Positions 36,231-45,239 of a stretch of 64,000 nt of DNA are shown piece after piece; the first letter of the stretch is position 1, and each line of letters starts with the position of its first letter. Origin of the DNA: Mycolicibacterium poriferae. Lineage in GTDB: Bacteria > Actinomycetota > Actinomycetes > Mycobacteriales > Mycobacteriaceae. The notes beneath the pieces are model-generated. The model had not been told where the DNA came from, did not search any database, and saw only the letters and a list, made by a program, of their open reading frames with translations. The position numbers and the translations under genes are program-made. The stretch is from positions 5,648,831 through 5,712,830 of the forward strand of contig NZ_AP022570.1 in assembly GCF_010728325.1 (NCBI RefSeq), read 5' to 3'.

Positions 36231-36297
36231 GTGCCTTTGTTCGACGTTGCCCGGCGTGTCGGCGATGAGCGCTCGCGCGAAGAGCAGAGGTCCGAGC

Positions 36298-36927
36298 TCA
36301 GCTCTCGCCGATATCGCCTATATGGTCGCGCAGCACGACCTTGCCGTCGGCCAGCTGATAGGTCAGGCCCGCGATGGCCAACCGTCCTTCCCGCACCGCC
36401 TCGGCGATCGCGGTCGAGCGGCTCAGCAGTTGCTTGCCGGTCTCGGTGACGTGGCGGGCCTCGAATTCGTCGACGCGCTCCAGACCGTCGCGACGGCCGA
36501 GCAGGATGGACGGGGTCACCCGTTCGACGACGTCACGGACGTATCCGGGCGGAACCGCCCCTTCGTCCAGTGCGGCCAGCGTGGCTCCCACGGCGCCGCA
36601 GCTGTCGTGGCCGAGTACCACGATCAGCGGCACGTTCAGGACCAGGACCGCGTACTCGATGGAGCCGAGGACGGCACTGTCGATCACGTGACCTGCGGTG
36701 CGGACCACGAACATGTCGCCCAGACCCTGATCGAAGATGATCTCGGCGGCCACCCGGCTGTCGGCGCAGCCGAACACGACGGCGGTCGGCTTCTGGGCTG
36801 CGGCCAGGCTGGCCCGGTGCTCGATGCTCTGGCTGGGGTGCATCGGCTTGCCTGCGACGAAGCGCTCGTTACCCTCCTTGAGTGCTTTCCAGGCGGTCAA
36901 CGGATTCGTGTTGGGCATGGCCGACAT
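36298..36927 (-). CDS. canB: Beta-class carbonic anhydrase
   Basis: 209 residues from ATG 36927, or 206 from ATG 36918. Zinc ligands are in FGCADSRV (Cys and Asp-Arg dyad) and VLGHDSCGAV (His and Cys). It interconverts CO2 and bicarbonate in the cytoplasm. Position matches Rv3588c. The ATG at 36918 and the divergent mutY ATG at 36917 share one CATG, so no promoter can sit between the coding regions. Confidence 0.93.
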   Translation of the reverse strand: MSAMPNTNPLTAWKALKEGNERFVAGKPMHPSQSIEHRASLAAAQKPTAVVFGCADSRVAAEIIFDQGLGDMFVVRTAGHVIDSAVLGSIEYAVLVLNVPLIVVLGHDSCGAVGATLAALDEGAVPPGYVRDVVERVTPSILLGRRDGLERVDEFEARHVTETGKQLLSRSTAIAEAVREGRLAIAGLTYQLADGKVVLRDHIGDIGES

Positions 36928-37825
36928 TCTGCCTCAGCGGGTATCGATGATCGATCCGGAGGAGTTGCTCGAGTGGTATTCCGTCGCCCAGCGGGATCTC
37001 CCGTGGCGTCGACCGGGTGTTTCGGCCTGGCAGATCCTGGTCAGCGAGTTCATGTTGCAGCAGACCCCGGTGGCTCGCGTGGACCCCATCTGGCGCGACT
37101 GGGTGGCCCGCTGGCCGACCCCGTCGGCGACTGCCGACGCCGGGGCCGCCGCGGTGGTGCGGGCGTGGGGCAAGCTCGGCTATCCGCGACGGGCCAAACG
37201 ACTGCACGAGTGCGCCGAGGTGATCGCCACCCGCTATGACGACGTGGTTCCCGATGACGTCGAGACGTTGCTGACGCTGCCGGGAATCGGGACGTACACG
37301 GCGCGGGCGGTGGCGTGTTTCGCCTACGGCCAGCGGGTGCCCGTCGTGGACACCAACGTGCGCCGGGTCGTGGCCCGAACCGTGCACGGCCTGCCCGATG
37401 CCGGGTCACCGTCGCGGCGCGACCTCGAGGATGTCTGCGCACTGCTGCCCGATGATGAACGCGCGCCGGTCTTCTCCGTCGCCGTCATGGAGTTGGGCGC
37501 CACGGTGTGTACCGCCAGGGCACCGCGCTGCGGCGTGTGTCCGTTGAGTCACTGCGCGTGGCGGGCGCGGGGCTTTCCTGCGGGCACCGCGGCGCCCCGT
37601 CGGACGCAGAAGTACGCCGGTACCGACCGTCAGGTCCGGGGCAGGCTGCTCGACGTGCTGCGCGCCAGCAGTTCCCCGGTCAGTCGCGCGGATCTCGACG
37701 TGGCGTGGACCACCGACCCGGCGCAGCGGGACCGTGCGCTGGACTCGCTGCTGGTGGACGGACTGGTCGAGCAGACGGCGGACGGGCGCTTCGCGCTGTG
37801 CGGCGAGGGCGACCCCTTGCCGTGA
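36917..37825 (+). CDS. mutY: Adenine DNA glycosylase MutY
   Basis: 302 residues from ATG 36917. The N-terminal EndoIII-like domain has SEFMLQQTPVARV, the HhH loop LLTLPGIGTYTARAVACFAYG with catalytic Asp in VVDTNVRR, and the Fe-S loop C-x6-C-x2-C-x4-C (TVCTARAPRCGVCPLSHC). It removes A mispaired with 8-oxo-G. It is head-to-head with canB, with overlapping starts. Confidence 0.93.
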   Translation: MADILPQRVSMIDPEELLEWYSVAQRDLPWRRPGVSAWQILVSEFMLQQTPVARVDPIWRDWVARWPTPSATADAGAAAVVRAWGKLGYPRRAKRLHECAEVIATRYDDVVPDDVETLLTLPGIGTYTARAVACFAYGQRVPVVDTNVRRVVARTVHGLPDAGSPSRRDLEDVCALLPDDERAPVFSVAVMELGATVCTARAPRCGVCPLSHCAWRARGFPAGTAAPRRTQKYAGTDRQVRGRLLDVLRASSSPVSRADLDVAWTTDPAQRDRALDSLLVDGLVEQTADGRFALCGEGDPLP

Positions 37826-37861
37826 CACACTGGTAGTGCAATCGATACCCGGGGAGGTTTG

Positions 37862-38458
37862 ATGGCGCGCTCTGACGCCAAACACCGACTGGGGCCCTAT
37901 CGCGATCCGAACATCGACACGGCGGTGTTCGAGGCGACTCGACGGCTGCTCGGCGAGCGCGGCTACCGAGGCACGTCGATCGACGGCATTGCCGAGGCTG
38001 CAGGGGTCGCCCGTCCGACGATCTATCGTCGGTGGCCGTCCAAGGCGCACCTGGTTTACGACGCCGTATACCCAGACGACGCCGAGCAGGTGCAGACCAC
38101 ATCCCGCAATCCGATCAAGGTGATCGCCGGCGCCGTGCGCGGCGTTCTCGGGCACATGGCGCTTGCGCCGGCGCGGGAGGCACTGCCCGGCTTGATGTCC
38201 GACATGCGAACCGACGAGGAGTTGCGTGGCAAGTTGCAGGAGCGGCACTCCTCCACTGTCGCCGCCGGGTTGTCTGAACTCTTGTCCCGCAATCCTGAAA
38301 TCTTTCGCGACGTCGACGCCGATGTCGTGTTGGACATCATTGCCGGCGCAGCGATCCATGCGCTGTGCATTCGAGATGTCGACGACCTCGACAGTTATGC
38401 CGAGAAGCTCTGTGACGTGCTGTTCTACGGGTTGATCTCGCGACCTGGCGACAGTTGA
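37862..38458 (+). CDS. TetR-family transcriptional regulator
   Basis: 198 residues from ATG 37862, with GGGGAGG upstream. The N-terminal helix-turn-helix (AVFEATRRLLGERGYRGTSIDGIAEAAGVARPTIYRRWPSKAHL, residues 20-64) is followed by an all-helical ligand domain. It lies 36 bases after mutY. The target and effector are unknown; the following secreted propeller gene is a candidate target only by position. Confidence 0.85.
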   Translation: MARSDAKHRLGPYRDPNIDTAVFEATRRLLGERGYRGTSIDGIAEAAGVARPTIYRRWPSKAHLVYDAVYPDDAEQVQTTSRNPIKVIAGAVRGVLGHMALAPAREALPGLMSDMRTDEELRGKLQERHSSTVAAGLSELLSRNPEIFRDVDADVVLDIIAGAAIHALCIRDVDDLDSYAEKLCDVLFYGLISRPGDS

Positions 38459-38463
38459 GCGCG

Positions 38464-38479
38464 GGCGGCGTCCGCCGCC
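38464..38479. terminator. Possible hairpin after the TetR gene
   Basis: GGCGGC-GTCC-GCCGCC, six-base arms, five bases after the TetR stop. There is no U-rich tail, as is common in mycobacteria, so its role is uncertain. Confidence 0.35.
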
Positions 38480-38595
38480 TTACGCGAGCGTCAATGTGAT
38501 GTCGATTTCCCTTGTGCAGGAGTGTGACCCTTGCTACATTTCGCTTGTCTTTACAGACTGTAATGACAGGTCGTAAGTGCAAATGAGGAGCATCG

Positions 38596-41046
38596 ATGGC
38601 AGCAGGACTGGTCACAGGCGACCGCGAAAGCGAACCCGGATCGGCAGGCCGCGCCCGACCGTCGGCGTTCGTCGGCCGCATCGGCGCACTCGCCTTGTTC
38701 CTCGGCGTCGGCGCCGCTCTGGCCGTGCCGGGTGTCGCGTATGCCGACTCCGAGACCTCTGCCACGAGCGCCTCGAGTTCAGCACACTCGTCGACATCGA
38801 CCGAGCCGTCGGATAATTCTCCAGCCGACAGCGACGGCGGTTCCTCCCAGGGCAGCGCACAGTCGGGAGACTCGGACGCAGACACCGAGACCGACGAGGC
38901 CGAGGCAGACGAGGCCGACACCGACGCCGAGGCCGAACTCGAAGCCGAACTCGACGCCGACCTCGACGCCGACCTCGAGGGCGAATCCGCCCAGGACGAA
39001 GCCGAACCCGAAGCCGAAGCCGCCGTCGACGAGGTCATCGAGGAGGTCATCGACGACGCGGCCGGCGAGGAGACGGTCGACCTTCCGGTCGCCGATGACG
39101 CCGCCCCGGCCGAGGAGAACGTCGAGGACGGCTCGGCAGCGCCCGGCGCCGACCCGACGGTCGAGGTGGAGGTCGAGGTGAACCCGGCGCCGCCCACGGG
39201 TCCCCCGTCGACCCCGCCGCTACAGTCTCCGGCGTCCTGGGCGATGGCCGCCTACTCCCGGCGCGAACTCGGACAGCAGGAGTCAGTTTCAGAACCTGCT
39301 GCCGCAACGGACGTTTCCGCGGCGGCGGCCGCACTGTCTTCAACCGTCGAGACCGATGTTGCACCCGCGTGGAACTTCCCCGTGTTGACCGCGATCAACG
39401 ACTTTCTGTTCAGCCTCGCGCCACATACCTATTCAGCAGTCAAAAACGTGCTGCGAATGATCGTCGAAACTCCGCTGCAGACCATCTTCGACCCGATCCG
39501 GTCGACCGTCTTCGCGGTCTCGTCGGTGACGCGCGGAGTTCTCACCGACATCGGCTTGCTGCCGGCGCTGCCTTATGCCGACACGGGCTGGGTGACTCTG
39601 CACGGTGATCCAGCCAACCGCAAGGAACAACTCGGCGTGACTCCGGCCGAGGACTACAGCCGATGGGAGGCGCTGCTGGGTGCGGGCATCCTCGCGGCAC
39701 CGACGATCCTGCCCAACGGCAACATCGTCCTGACCACCGGCCTGGCGGCGGGCGCGGCGAACCTTCACGTCATCGACCCCGACGGCAATATCGTCTGGGA
39801 GTCGGCGGCATGGAGCGGCACGGACAGCGTCGACTCCGCCGCGGTGTTGTCGAGCCCGATCATCGACCGCGACGGCAACATCTTCGTCAGCGACGGTGAC
39901 CAACTTTGGTCCTACACGCAGGACGGAGACGTGCGTTGGGTGACTGTGTTGCCGTCGCCTCCCGCAGAGAACCCCTTCACTCCTGGCTCGCGAAACATCA
40001 ACTCGTTCATTACGGCCACACTGACCAACGATGGTTCGATCCTGGGAGTGACGCTGTTCGGACAGGTGGTCGTCGTCGACGGCGAGACCGGCGCCTACAC
40101 CGCCCCGATCTACCAGATCCCCGGCCCCCTGGCCGAGCGCACGTCGACCAACCCGCCGCCGACGCTGTGGGCGGGCGGGTTCATGGATCCGGCGATCATC
40201 GACCCGATCTGGCAGGTCGCCTACGGCGGAATAGTGCGCAGTGCGAATACCCCTGCGGTGCAGGCACGCAACGGGCGGGTGATCGTCGCAGCGACCGACG
40301 AAGTCGAGGGCCTGGGCGCGCTGTACGCGTTCGAGTACGTTCCGCCCACTCCGTACGGCGAGGGCAAGATCGTGCTGGCGTGGGCGACTCAGATGGGCCC
40401 GGGCAGCGGGTCGAGCCCGACGATCTCCAACGACGGCAGGCTGGTCTACGCCAGCGACAACGACGGCTTCCTGTACGCGTTCAAGACAAGCAACGGTGAA
40501 GTCGTCTGGAAGACGCAGTCCAACGCCGAGGCGGCTTCGGTGGCGGCCGATGCGCGCGGCAACGTCTACGTCCTGACCCGCAACAACGTCATGACCTCGT
40601 TCGACGGCAACGGCGACCTGCGCTGGAACGCCGACGTCGGGACGCTTCTGGCCACCCTGCCGGTGAGCCCCATGTGGGGGGCGCCGGTGGCCATCGGTGC
40701 CGGAAACCCCACGGTCGTCAAGGGCTTCGTCGTCCAGGACGTGATTGTGGGCTACAACGTTTCGCTGGCACCCATCGGCCAGAACCAGACGGTCTTCGTC
40801 CCGGTGAAGGCGTCACTGGTGGCCTTCGATCCCGTCACCGGAATCGCGCAGCGGGTGCTCGCCGACACCACCGAAGGAACCGAGGGGATTCTCAATATCG
40901 CGCCCAACGGAATGATCTATGCGACGATCGGCGCGTTCACGACGACGTCGTTGGCACCGCTCGCGCCCTACCTGAACAACGTTTTGCCGCAGGGGTATTC
41001 GGTTCTCACTCCTGGCGGCGGGGTGAACGGCTTCATCCCGTTGTGA
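38596..41046 (+). CDS. Secreted PQQ-like beta-propeller protein with acidic low-complexity region
   Basis: 816 residues from ATG 38596; GAGGAG lies five bases upstream. An N-terminal signal (residues 25-52, ending VAYA) is followed by a Ser-rich then extremely Asp/Glu/Ala-rich stretch to about residue 200 (DADLDADLEGE type repeats) and a Pro-rich hinge. A helical segment (FSLAPHTYSAVKNVLRMI) and, from about 330, propeller blades with PQQ-type motifs (DPDGNIVWES, DGDVRWV, SNGEVVWKT, NGDLRWNADVG) follow. The lack of Cys suggests an exported scaffold or binding protein. It occupies the place of PE_PGRS genes in M. tuberculosis. Function unknown. Confidence 0.8.
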   Translation: MAAGLVTGDRESEPGSAGRARPSAFVGRIGALALFLGVGAALAVPGVAYADSETSATSASSSAHSSTSTEPSDNSPADSDGGSSQGSAQSGDSDADTETDEAEADEADTDAEAELEAELDADLDADLEGESAQDEAEPEAEAAVDEVIEEVIDDAAGEETVDLPVADDAAPAEENVEDGSAAPGADPTVEVEVEVNPAPPTGPPSTPPLQSPASWAMAAYSRRELGQQESVSEPAAATDVSAAAAALSSTVETDVAPAWNFPVLTAINDFLFSLAPHTYSAVKNVLRMIVETPLQTIFDPIRSTVFAVSSVTRGVLTDIGLLPALPYADTGWVTLHGDPANRKEQLGVTPAEDYSRWEALLGAGILAAPTILPNGNIVLTTGLAAGAANLHVIDPDGNIVWESAAWSGTDSVDSAAVLSSPIIDRDGNIFVSDGDQLWSYTQDGDVRWVTVLPSPPAENPFTPGSRNINSFITATLTNDGSILGVTLFGQVVVVDGETGAYTAPIYQIPGPLAERTSTNPPPTLWAGGFMDPAIIDPIWQVAYGGIVRSANTPAVQARNGRVIVAATDEVEGLGALYAFEYVPPTPYGEGKIVLAWATQMGPGSGSSPTISNDGRLVYASDNDGFLYAFKTSNGEVVWKTQSNAEAASVAADARGNVYVLTRNNVMTSFDGNGDLRWNADVGTLLATLPVSPMWGAPVAIGAGNPTVVKGFVVQDVIVGYNVSLAPIGQNQTVFVPVKASLVAFDPVTGIAQRVLADTTEGTEGILNIAPNGMIYATIGAFTTTSLAPLAPYLNNVLPQGYSVLTPGGGVNGFIPL

Positions 41047-41060
41047 TCCATCGAGTCTCC

Positions 41061-41090
41061 CGGCCGCCACTGTGCAATCGGTGGCGGCCG
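41061..41090. terminator. Strong hairpin terminator after the propeller gene
   Basis: Perfect ten-base arms CGGCCGCCAC and GTGGCGGCCG around a ten-base loop, 15 bases after the stop codon. It sits between convergent genes, so it may stop transcription from both sides. Confidence 0.7.
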
Positions 41091-41103
41091 GTGACCAGGC
41101 CGG

Positions 41104-41173
41104 TCGGGCCGGCAATTCAGGCACGCCGGCGGGCCGGCAATTCAGGCACGCCGTCGGGCCGGCAATTCAGGCA
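41104..41173. repeat. 25-bp tandem repeat (2.8 copies) at the 3' end of the GlxA-type gene
   Basis: Units beginning at 41104, 41129 and 41154, each containing GGGCCGGCAATTCAGGCA. The third unit holds the stop codon of the minus-strand regulator gene, so the array starts at its C-terminus and extends downstream. Confidence 0.85.
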
Positions 41174-42168
41174 GTGACGGCGCTTTCTTCGACACCGATG
41201 TCTTCGACACCGCGGCCGGCGCCACACGCGAAGCGGCGGCGGTAGTCCGAGGGCGTCACACCGATCACCCGGCGGAAATGATGGCGCAGCAGCGTCGCGT
41301 TGCCGAATCCGGACTGGTCGGCGATCCGGTCGATGTCCAGCGTCGTCTCTTCGAGCAGACGCCGGGCGAACAGCACCCGCTGATCGGTCACCCACTGCAT
41401 CGGGGTGCGGCCGGTCTCTTCGACGAACCGCCGCGCGAATGTCCGCCCGGACATGTGTGCACGCCGGGCCAGCGACGTCACGGTGTGCGGCTTGTCCAGG
41501 TTCGACAGGATCCAGTCCAGGTGGGGCGCGAACCGTTCGGAGCAGCGGACCGGGATGGGCTGGTCGATGTACTGCCGCTGGCCGCCGTCGCGCTGCGGTG
41601 GCACCACCATGCGCCGAGCGATCGTGTTGGTGATCTCGCTGCCCATCTCGCGGCGCACCAGATGCAGGCAGGCGTCGATGCCGGCGGCGGTGCCGGCACT
41701 GGTGATCAGGTCACCGTCGTCGACGAAGAGCACGTTGCGGTCCACCTTGGCGGTCGGATACATGGCCTGAAGCTGGTCGGCGTGCATCCAGTGGGTGGTG
41801 CACGGACGTCCGTCCAGCAGCCCGGCCGCGCCTGCGACGAACGCACCCGAACACACCGTCAGGATCGTCGACCCGGAGGCGGCTGCCCGGCGCACGGCGT
41901 CCAACGCCTCGGGCAGGTATTCGGCCGATCCGATCGCCGGGATGGCGACGAGATCAGCGCCGACCAGGTCATCGAGACCGTGGTCGGGAATGAGGGACGC
42001 GCCGACCGAGGTCCGCAGTGGCTTGCCCGGCTCGGGTCCGCACACCTTGAAGTCGAAATTGGGGACGCCGTCGGCAGAGCGGTCGATGCCGAACACCTCG
42101 CAGATGACGCCGAACTCGAAGACCGCCAGCCCGTCCAGCACGAGGGCCGACACGCTCCTTATCGCCAT
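41167..42168 (-). CDS. GlxA-family AraC-type transcriptional regulator
   Basis: 333 residues. An N-terminal DJ-1/PfpI-like domain (LVLDGLAVFEFGVICEVFG; TVCSGAFVAGAAGLLDGRPCTTHW with the elbow Cys) is followed by two AraC helix-turn-helix motifs (TVTSLARRAHMSGRTFARRFVEETG and DIDRIADQSGFGNATLLRHHF). Such proteins activate diverse catabolic genes; effector and targets are not evident. The stop codon lies within a 25-bp repeat array. Confidence 0.87.
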   Translation of the reverse strand: MAIRSVSALVLDGLAVFEFGVICEVFGIDRSADGVPNFDFKVCGPEPGKPLRTSVGASLIPDHGLDDLVGADLVAIPAIGSAEYLPEALDAVRRAAASGSTILTVCSGAFVAGAAGLLDGRPCTTHWMHADQLQAMYPTAKVDRNVLFVDDGDLITSAGTAAGIDACLHLVRREMGSEITNTIARRMVVPPQRDGGQRQYIDQPIPVRCSERFAPHLDWILSNLDKPHTVTSLARRAHMSGRTFARRFVEETGRTPMQWVTDQRVLFARRLLEETTLDIDRIADQSGFGNATLLRHHFRRVIGVTPSDYRRRFACGAGRGVEDIGVEESAVTA

Positions 42169-42240
42169 GGCAGCATCTTAACGAAGGGTGTCCGTTCTGC
42201 CGCTGGTGGCGCTATTTTGCGCAAGCGCACGATTACTGCC

Positions 42241-42498
42241 ATGAACACCGCTGTGACCTTCCTGATCCTCACCGTCGCTTTCACCGGGGTCGCGCTGCTC
42301 GTCCGGGTGGCGAACCGGACGGGCTCACGCCGACTGCGCCTCGAGCAGTTCCGGATGGCGGCGCCGATGAGCGGCCGGTTGTTCGGCGACGACGATCCGG
42401 ACGCCTACCGAATCCGGCACGACGCCGACGCCATCCGCACCCGCTTCGAGCAGCACCCGCACTGGCCGAGCTCACGCGTCCTGGGTGAACGACGTTAG
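42241..42498 (+). CDS. Small single-pass membrane protein of unknown function
   Basis: 85 residues from ATG 42241. One N-terminal hydrophobic helix (TAVTFLILTVAFTGVALLVRV) is followed by a basic/acidic tail (RIRHDADAIRTRFEQHPHWPSS). The next gene is convergent and overlaps by 27 bases. Unrecognised; the membrane helix followed by coherent charged sequence supports a real gene. Confidence 0.6.
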   Translation: MNTAVTFLILTVAFTGVALLVRVANRTGSRRLRLEQFRMAAPMSGRLFGDDDPDAYRIRHDADAIRTRFEQHPHWPSSRVLGERR

Positions 42499-43263
42499 AA
42501 ACGTCTCGACCGCATCCCGATATTTCCCCGGCGCCTCGTCGTGGACGAGATGACCCGCGCCGGGCAGGTGCACATACGTGGTCCGAGGCCCCGTATCGGC
42601 CATCCTGCGCATCTGCCCGGCCGGGGCGACGGAGTTGCCCGCCTCCAGCAGCAGCGTCGGCACCGCAACCGCACGCCACTGCTCCCAGTAGTCCCGCGTT
42701 CCCCACTCGGCGGCGATCTCGATCCAGCGCCGGGTCTCCCCATGCAGCCGCCAGCCGGTCGGTGTGCGGTCGAACGCCTCCAGGAAGTACTGCCCGGCCA
42801 CCGGCCCGAACTCGTGGAACACCTGCTCGGCGGCGGTGAACTCCACGGGTAGCGCATGCAGCCACGGTTCCCACGGCCCGGTGGTGCGGCCCCGGAAGTC
42901 GGGCGCCATGTCCTCGACCACCACGGCATCCACCAGCTCCGGGCGCTGCGCCGCCAGGCACCATGAATGCAGCGCACCCATCGAATGTCCGATCAGGATC
43001 GCCGGACGTCCCAGCGCGTCGACGACGTCCGCCAGATCGGCGACGAATCGCTCCGTCGAGATGGGGTGCGGGTCGTCGACGCCGCGGCCGCGGTGCCAGA
43101 GCGCGTCGTAGGTGAACACCTCCCCGTGGCGGGCCAGCCACGGGACCTGACGCGACCAGGTGCTGCCCCGTCCCATCAGTCCGTGCACCAGGACCAGCGG
43201 CCGGCCCTGCCCGCCCCGCGACGTCAGCAGCGTGCCCGTAGAGGCATCAGATGGGGAATCCAT
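42472..43263 (-). CDS. Alpha/beta hydrolase (Rv3591c-like)
   Basis: 263 residues from ATG 43263. The oxyanion region is LVHGLMGRGSTW, the nucleophile elbow is LIGHSMGALHSW, an acid residue lies near VPTLLLEAGNS, and the catalytic His is in PGAGHLVHDEAPG. Upstream open frame to 43539 is antisense to mhuD and was rejected. Substrate unknown. The gene is divergent from mhuD. Confidence 0.86.
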   Translation of the reverse strand: MDSPSDASTGTLLTSRGGQGRPLVLVHGLMGRGSTWSRQVPWLARHGEVFTYDALWHRGRGVDDPHPISTERFVADLADVVDALGRPAILIGHSMGALHSWCLAAQRPELVDAVVVEDMAPDFRGRTTGPWEPWLHALPVEFTAAEQVFHEFGPVAGQYFLEAFDRTPTGWRLHGETRRWIEIAAEWGTRDYWEQWRAVAVPTLLLEAGNSVAPAGQMRRMADTGPRTTYVHLPGAGHLVHDEAPGKYRDAVETFLTSFTQDA

Positions 43264-43302
43264 GGGCTCATCATGCCGACCCCACGCGGTAGCCTGATGG
43301 CC

Positions 43303-43632
43303 ATGGCAAGCCAGACCCCCGTGGTGAAGATCAACGCAATCGAGGTCCCGCCCGACGCCGGCCCGGAGCTGGAGAAGCGGTTCGCCCACCGCGCCCACGC
43401 CGTCGACAATCAGCCCGGCTTCCTCGGCTTCCAGCTGCTGCGCCCGATCAAGGGTGAAGACCGCTACTTCGTCGTCACCCAGTGGGAGTCCGAGGAAGCT
43501 TTCCAGGCCTGGGCGACCGGGCCGGCCATCGAAGCACACGCCGGCGAACGGGCCAACCCCGTCGCCAAAGGTGCTTCGCTGCTGGAGTTCGAGGTTGTGC
43601 TCGACGTTGCCGGGACCGACACCTCGGCGTGA
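43303..43632 (+). CDS. mhuD: Heme-degrading monooxygenase MhuD
   Basis: 109 residues from ATG 43303, four longer than recalled M. tuberculosis MhuD. Ferredoxin-like ABM fold; VVKINAIEVPPDAGPELEKRFAHRAHAVDNQPGFLGFQLLRP and VVTQWESEEAFQAW match, with the heme-ligating His in AIEAHAG. It opens heme to mycobilin and releases iron. No iron-regulator box was recognised upstream. The downstream lpqF gene begins at or inside its 3' end. Confidence 0.92.
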   Translation: MASQTPVVKINAIEVPPDAGPELEKRFAHRAHAVDNQPGFLGFQLLRPIKGEDRYFVVTQWESEEAFQAWATGPAIEAHAGERANPVAKGASLLEFEVVLDVAGTDTSA

Positions 43633-44965
43633 CGCGGCCGGGGTCCGGCGCCGGGCGAGGCTGACGGTCGCGCTCGCCCTCGTCGCCGCCCTGGCCTGCG
43701 CGTGCGCCGGCCCCCGACCGGCCTCTGCCGACGGCAGCTACGGCGCACCCATCCAGATCAACACTCCGCAGGGTCTGCGTGCCAAGCAGACCATGGACAT
43801 GCTCAACAGCGACTGGCCGATCGGCGAAGTCGGCATCCGCACGCTGGCCGCTCCGGACATCGTCGAACACGTCGGCGTCACCCTCGACAGAATGTGGTGG
43901 GACCGGCCGTTCACCGTCACCGACGTCGACATCGGCGCCGGCAACGCGACCCTGGACGTCGTCACGTCCTACGGGGTCGGCCAGACGATCACCCTGCGCA
44001 CCGATGACGCCGGGATGGTCGACCGCTTCAACGTCACCCTCGTCCGGCCGCAGATCGACGACTGGGCCGACGTCGACGCCGAGCTGAGCAGTTCCGGAGC
44101 GCGGTACTCCTATCAGGTCGCCCGGGTCGACGACGGACGCTGCACCAAGGTGGCGGGCACCAACACCGACATGTCGCTGCCGCTGGCATCGATCTTCAAG
44201 CTCTACGTGCTGCTCGCCGTCGCCGACGCGGTGAAAGCCGGCACGCTGGCCTGGTCCGATCAGCTGACCATCACCAAGGAAGCGAAGGCGGTCGGCTCCT
44301 CGGGCTTCGACAAGGCGCCGCCGGGCACTGAAGTGAGCGTGCGCGAGGCGGCGCAGCAGATGATCTCGGCGAGCGACAACATGGCCACCGATCTGTTGAT
44401 CGGCCGGCTCGGGCCGGGCGCCATCGAGCGCGCCCTGGTCGCCGCCGGGCACCACGACCCCACCAGCATGACGCCGTTCCCGACTATGCACGAGATGTTC
44501 TCGGTCGGCTGGGGCGAGCCTGACCTGCGCGACGAGTGGAAGAAGGCGTCACCGCAGGGACGGGCACAGCTGCTGCAGCAGACCAACACGCGCCCGTACC
44601 AACCCGACCCCGAACGCACCCACACCCCCGCCTCGGCCATCGGCGCCGAGTGGTATGCCAGCGCCGCCGACATCTGCCGGCTGCACGCCGCGCTGCAGAG
44701 CGCCGCCGTGGGTGCCGCAGCACCCGTCAAGGACATCCTGTCCTTCGTGCCCGGCATCGACCTCGATCGCACGAAATGGCCCTACATCGGCGCGAAGGCC
44801 GGCAACCTGCCCGGTGACCTCACGTTCAGCTGGTACGCCGTCGACCACACCGGTCAGGGCTGGGTGGTCAGCCTGCAGTCGAACTGGCCCGAATACCGCA
44901 GCCAGACCGCGGCCGCGTGGCTGCTGTCGATCGCCGAGCAGATGTTCGGCCTGATCGAAACCTAA
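43607..44965 (+). CDS. lpqF: LpqF-like serine hydrolase (beta-lactamase fold), start uncertain
   Basis: About 450 residues. The beta-lactamase-type SxxK is in [15 protein letters not shown] in SASDNMATD, and KAG replaces KTG. An N-terminal NTF2-like segment ([12 protein letters not shown]) precedes the catalytic part. The leader [17 protein letters not shown] looks like an export signal, but no good in-frame start precedes it: TTG 43607 and GTG 43571 lie inside mhuD. One extra G in the run at 43640-43643 would join it to GTG 43629, which overlaps the mhuD stop, so a missing base is likely. Confidence 0.75.
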   Translation: MPGPTPRRDAAGVRRRARLTVALALVAALACACAGPRPASADGSYGAPIQINTPQGLRAKQTMDMLNSDWPIGEVGIRTLAAPDIVEHVGVTLDRMWWDRPFTVTDVDIGAGNATLDVVTSYGVGQTITLRTDDAGMVDRFNVTLVRPQIDDWADVDAELSSSGARYSYQVARVDDGRCTKVAGTNTDMSLPLASIFKLYVLLAVADAVKAGTLAWSDQLTITKEAKAVGSSGFDKAPPGTEVSVREAAQQMISASDNMATDLLIGRLGPGAIERALVAAGHHDPTSMTPFPTMHEMFSVGWGEPDLRDEWKKASPQGRAQLLQQTNTRPYQPDPERTHTPASAIGAEWYASAADICRLHAALQSAAVGAAAPVKDILSFVPGIDLDRTKWPYIGAKAGNLPGDLTFSWYAVDHTGQGWVVSLQSNWPEYRSQTAAAWLLSIAEQMFGLIET

Positions 44966-44999
44966 CCCGCCGGGGCGACCACGTCGCTCCCGTGGGGGT

Positions 45000-45180
45000 T
45001 ATGCTCCGTCTGCTGCGGTGAACGGGAACCCGGTGCAAGACCGGGGCGGCCCTCGCCACTGTGAACGGGAAGTCGGTGTCCTGCATGCCACTGCTCGCGC
45101 GCCGCGCGGGTGGGAAGGTGGACTCCGGCGTTTCGGACCTCCCCCGGGGAGATCCGTCGGACCCGTGAGCCAGGAGACCG
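45000..45180 (+). ncRNA. Cobalamin riboswitch upstream of cbiMNQO
   Basis: The conserved blocks appear in order: GGGAACCCGGTGCAAGACCG (45024-45043), GCCACTG (45055-45061), TGCCACTG (45086-45093), GGGAAGG (45112-45118) and the B12-box GAGCCAGGAGACC (45167-45179). When cobalamin binds, such elements usually shut off expression, which fits control of the cobalt transporter genes directly downstream. Confidence 0.9.
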
Positions 45181-45239
45181 ACCACAGCATCGATATCGAT
45201 GCCCACGAGGTGCTGGGCGGAAAGGCACATCCAACAGAA

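Noticed and set aside
43302..43632. Iron-regulator (IdeR) box upstream of mhuD
   Set aside because: I looked for the TTAGGnTAGnCTnACCTAA-like pattern in 43200-43302 and saw nothing close.
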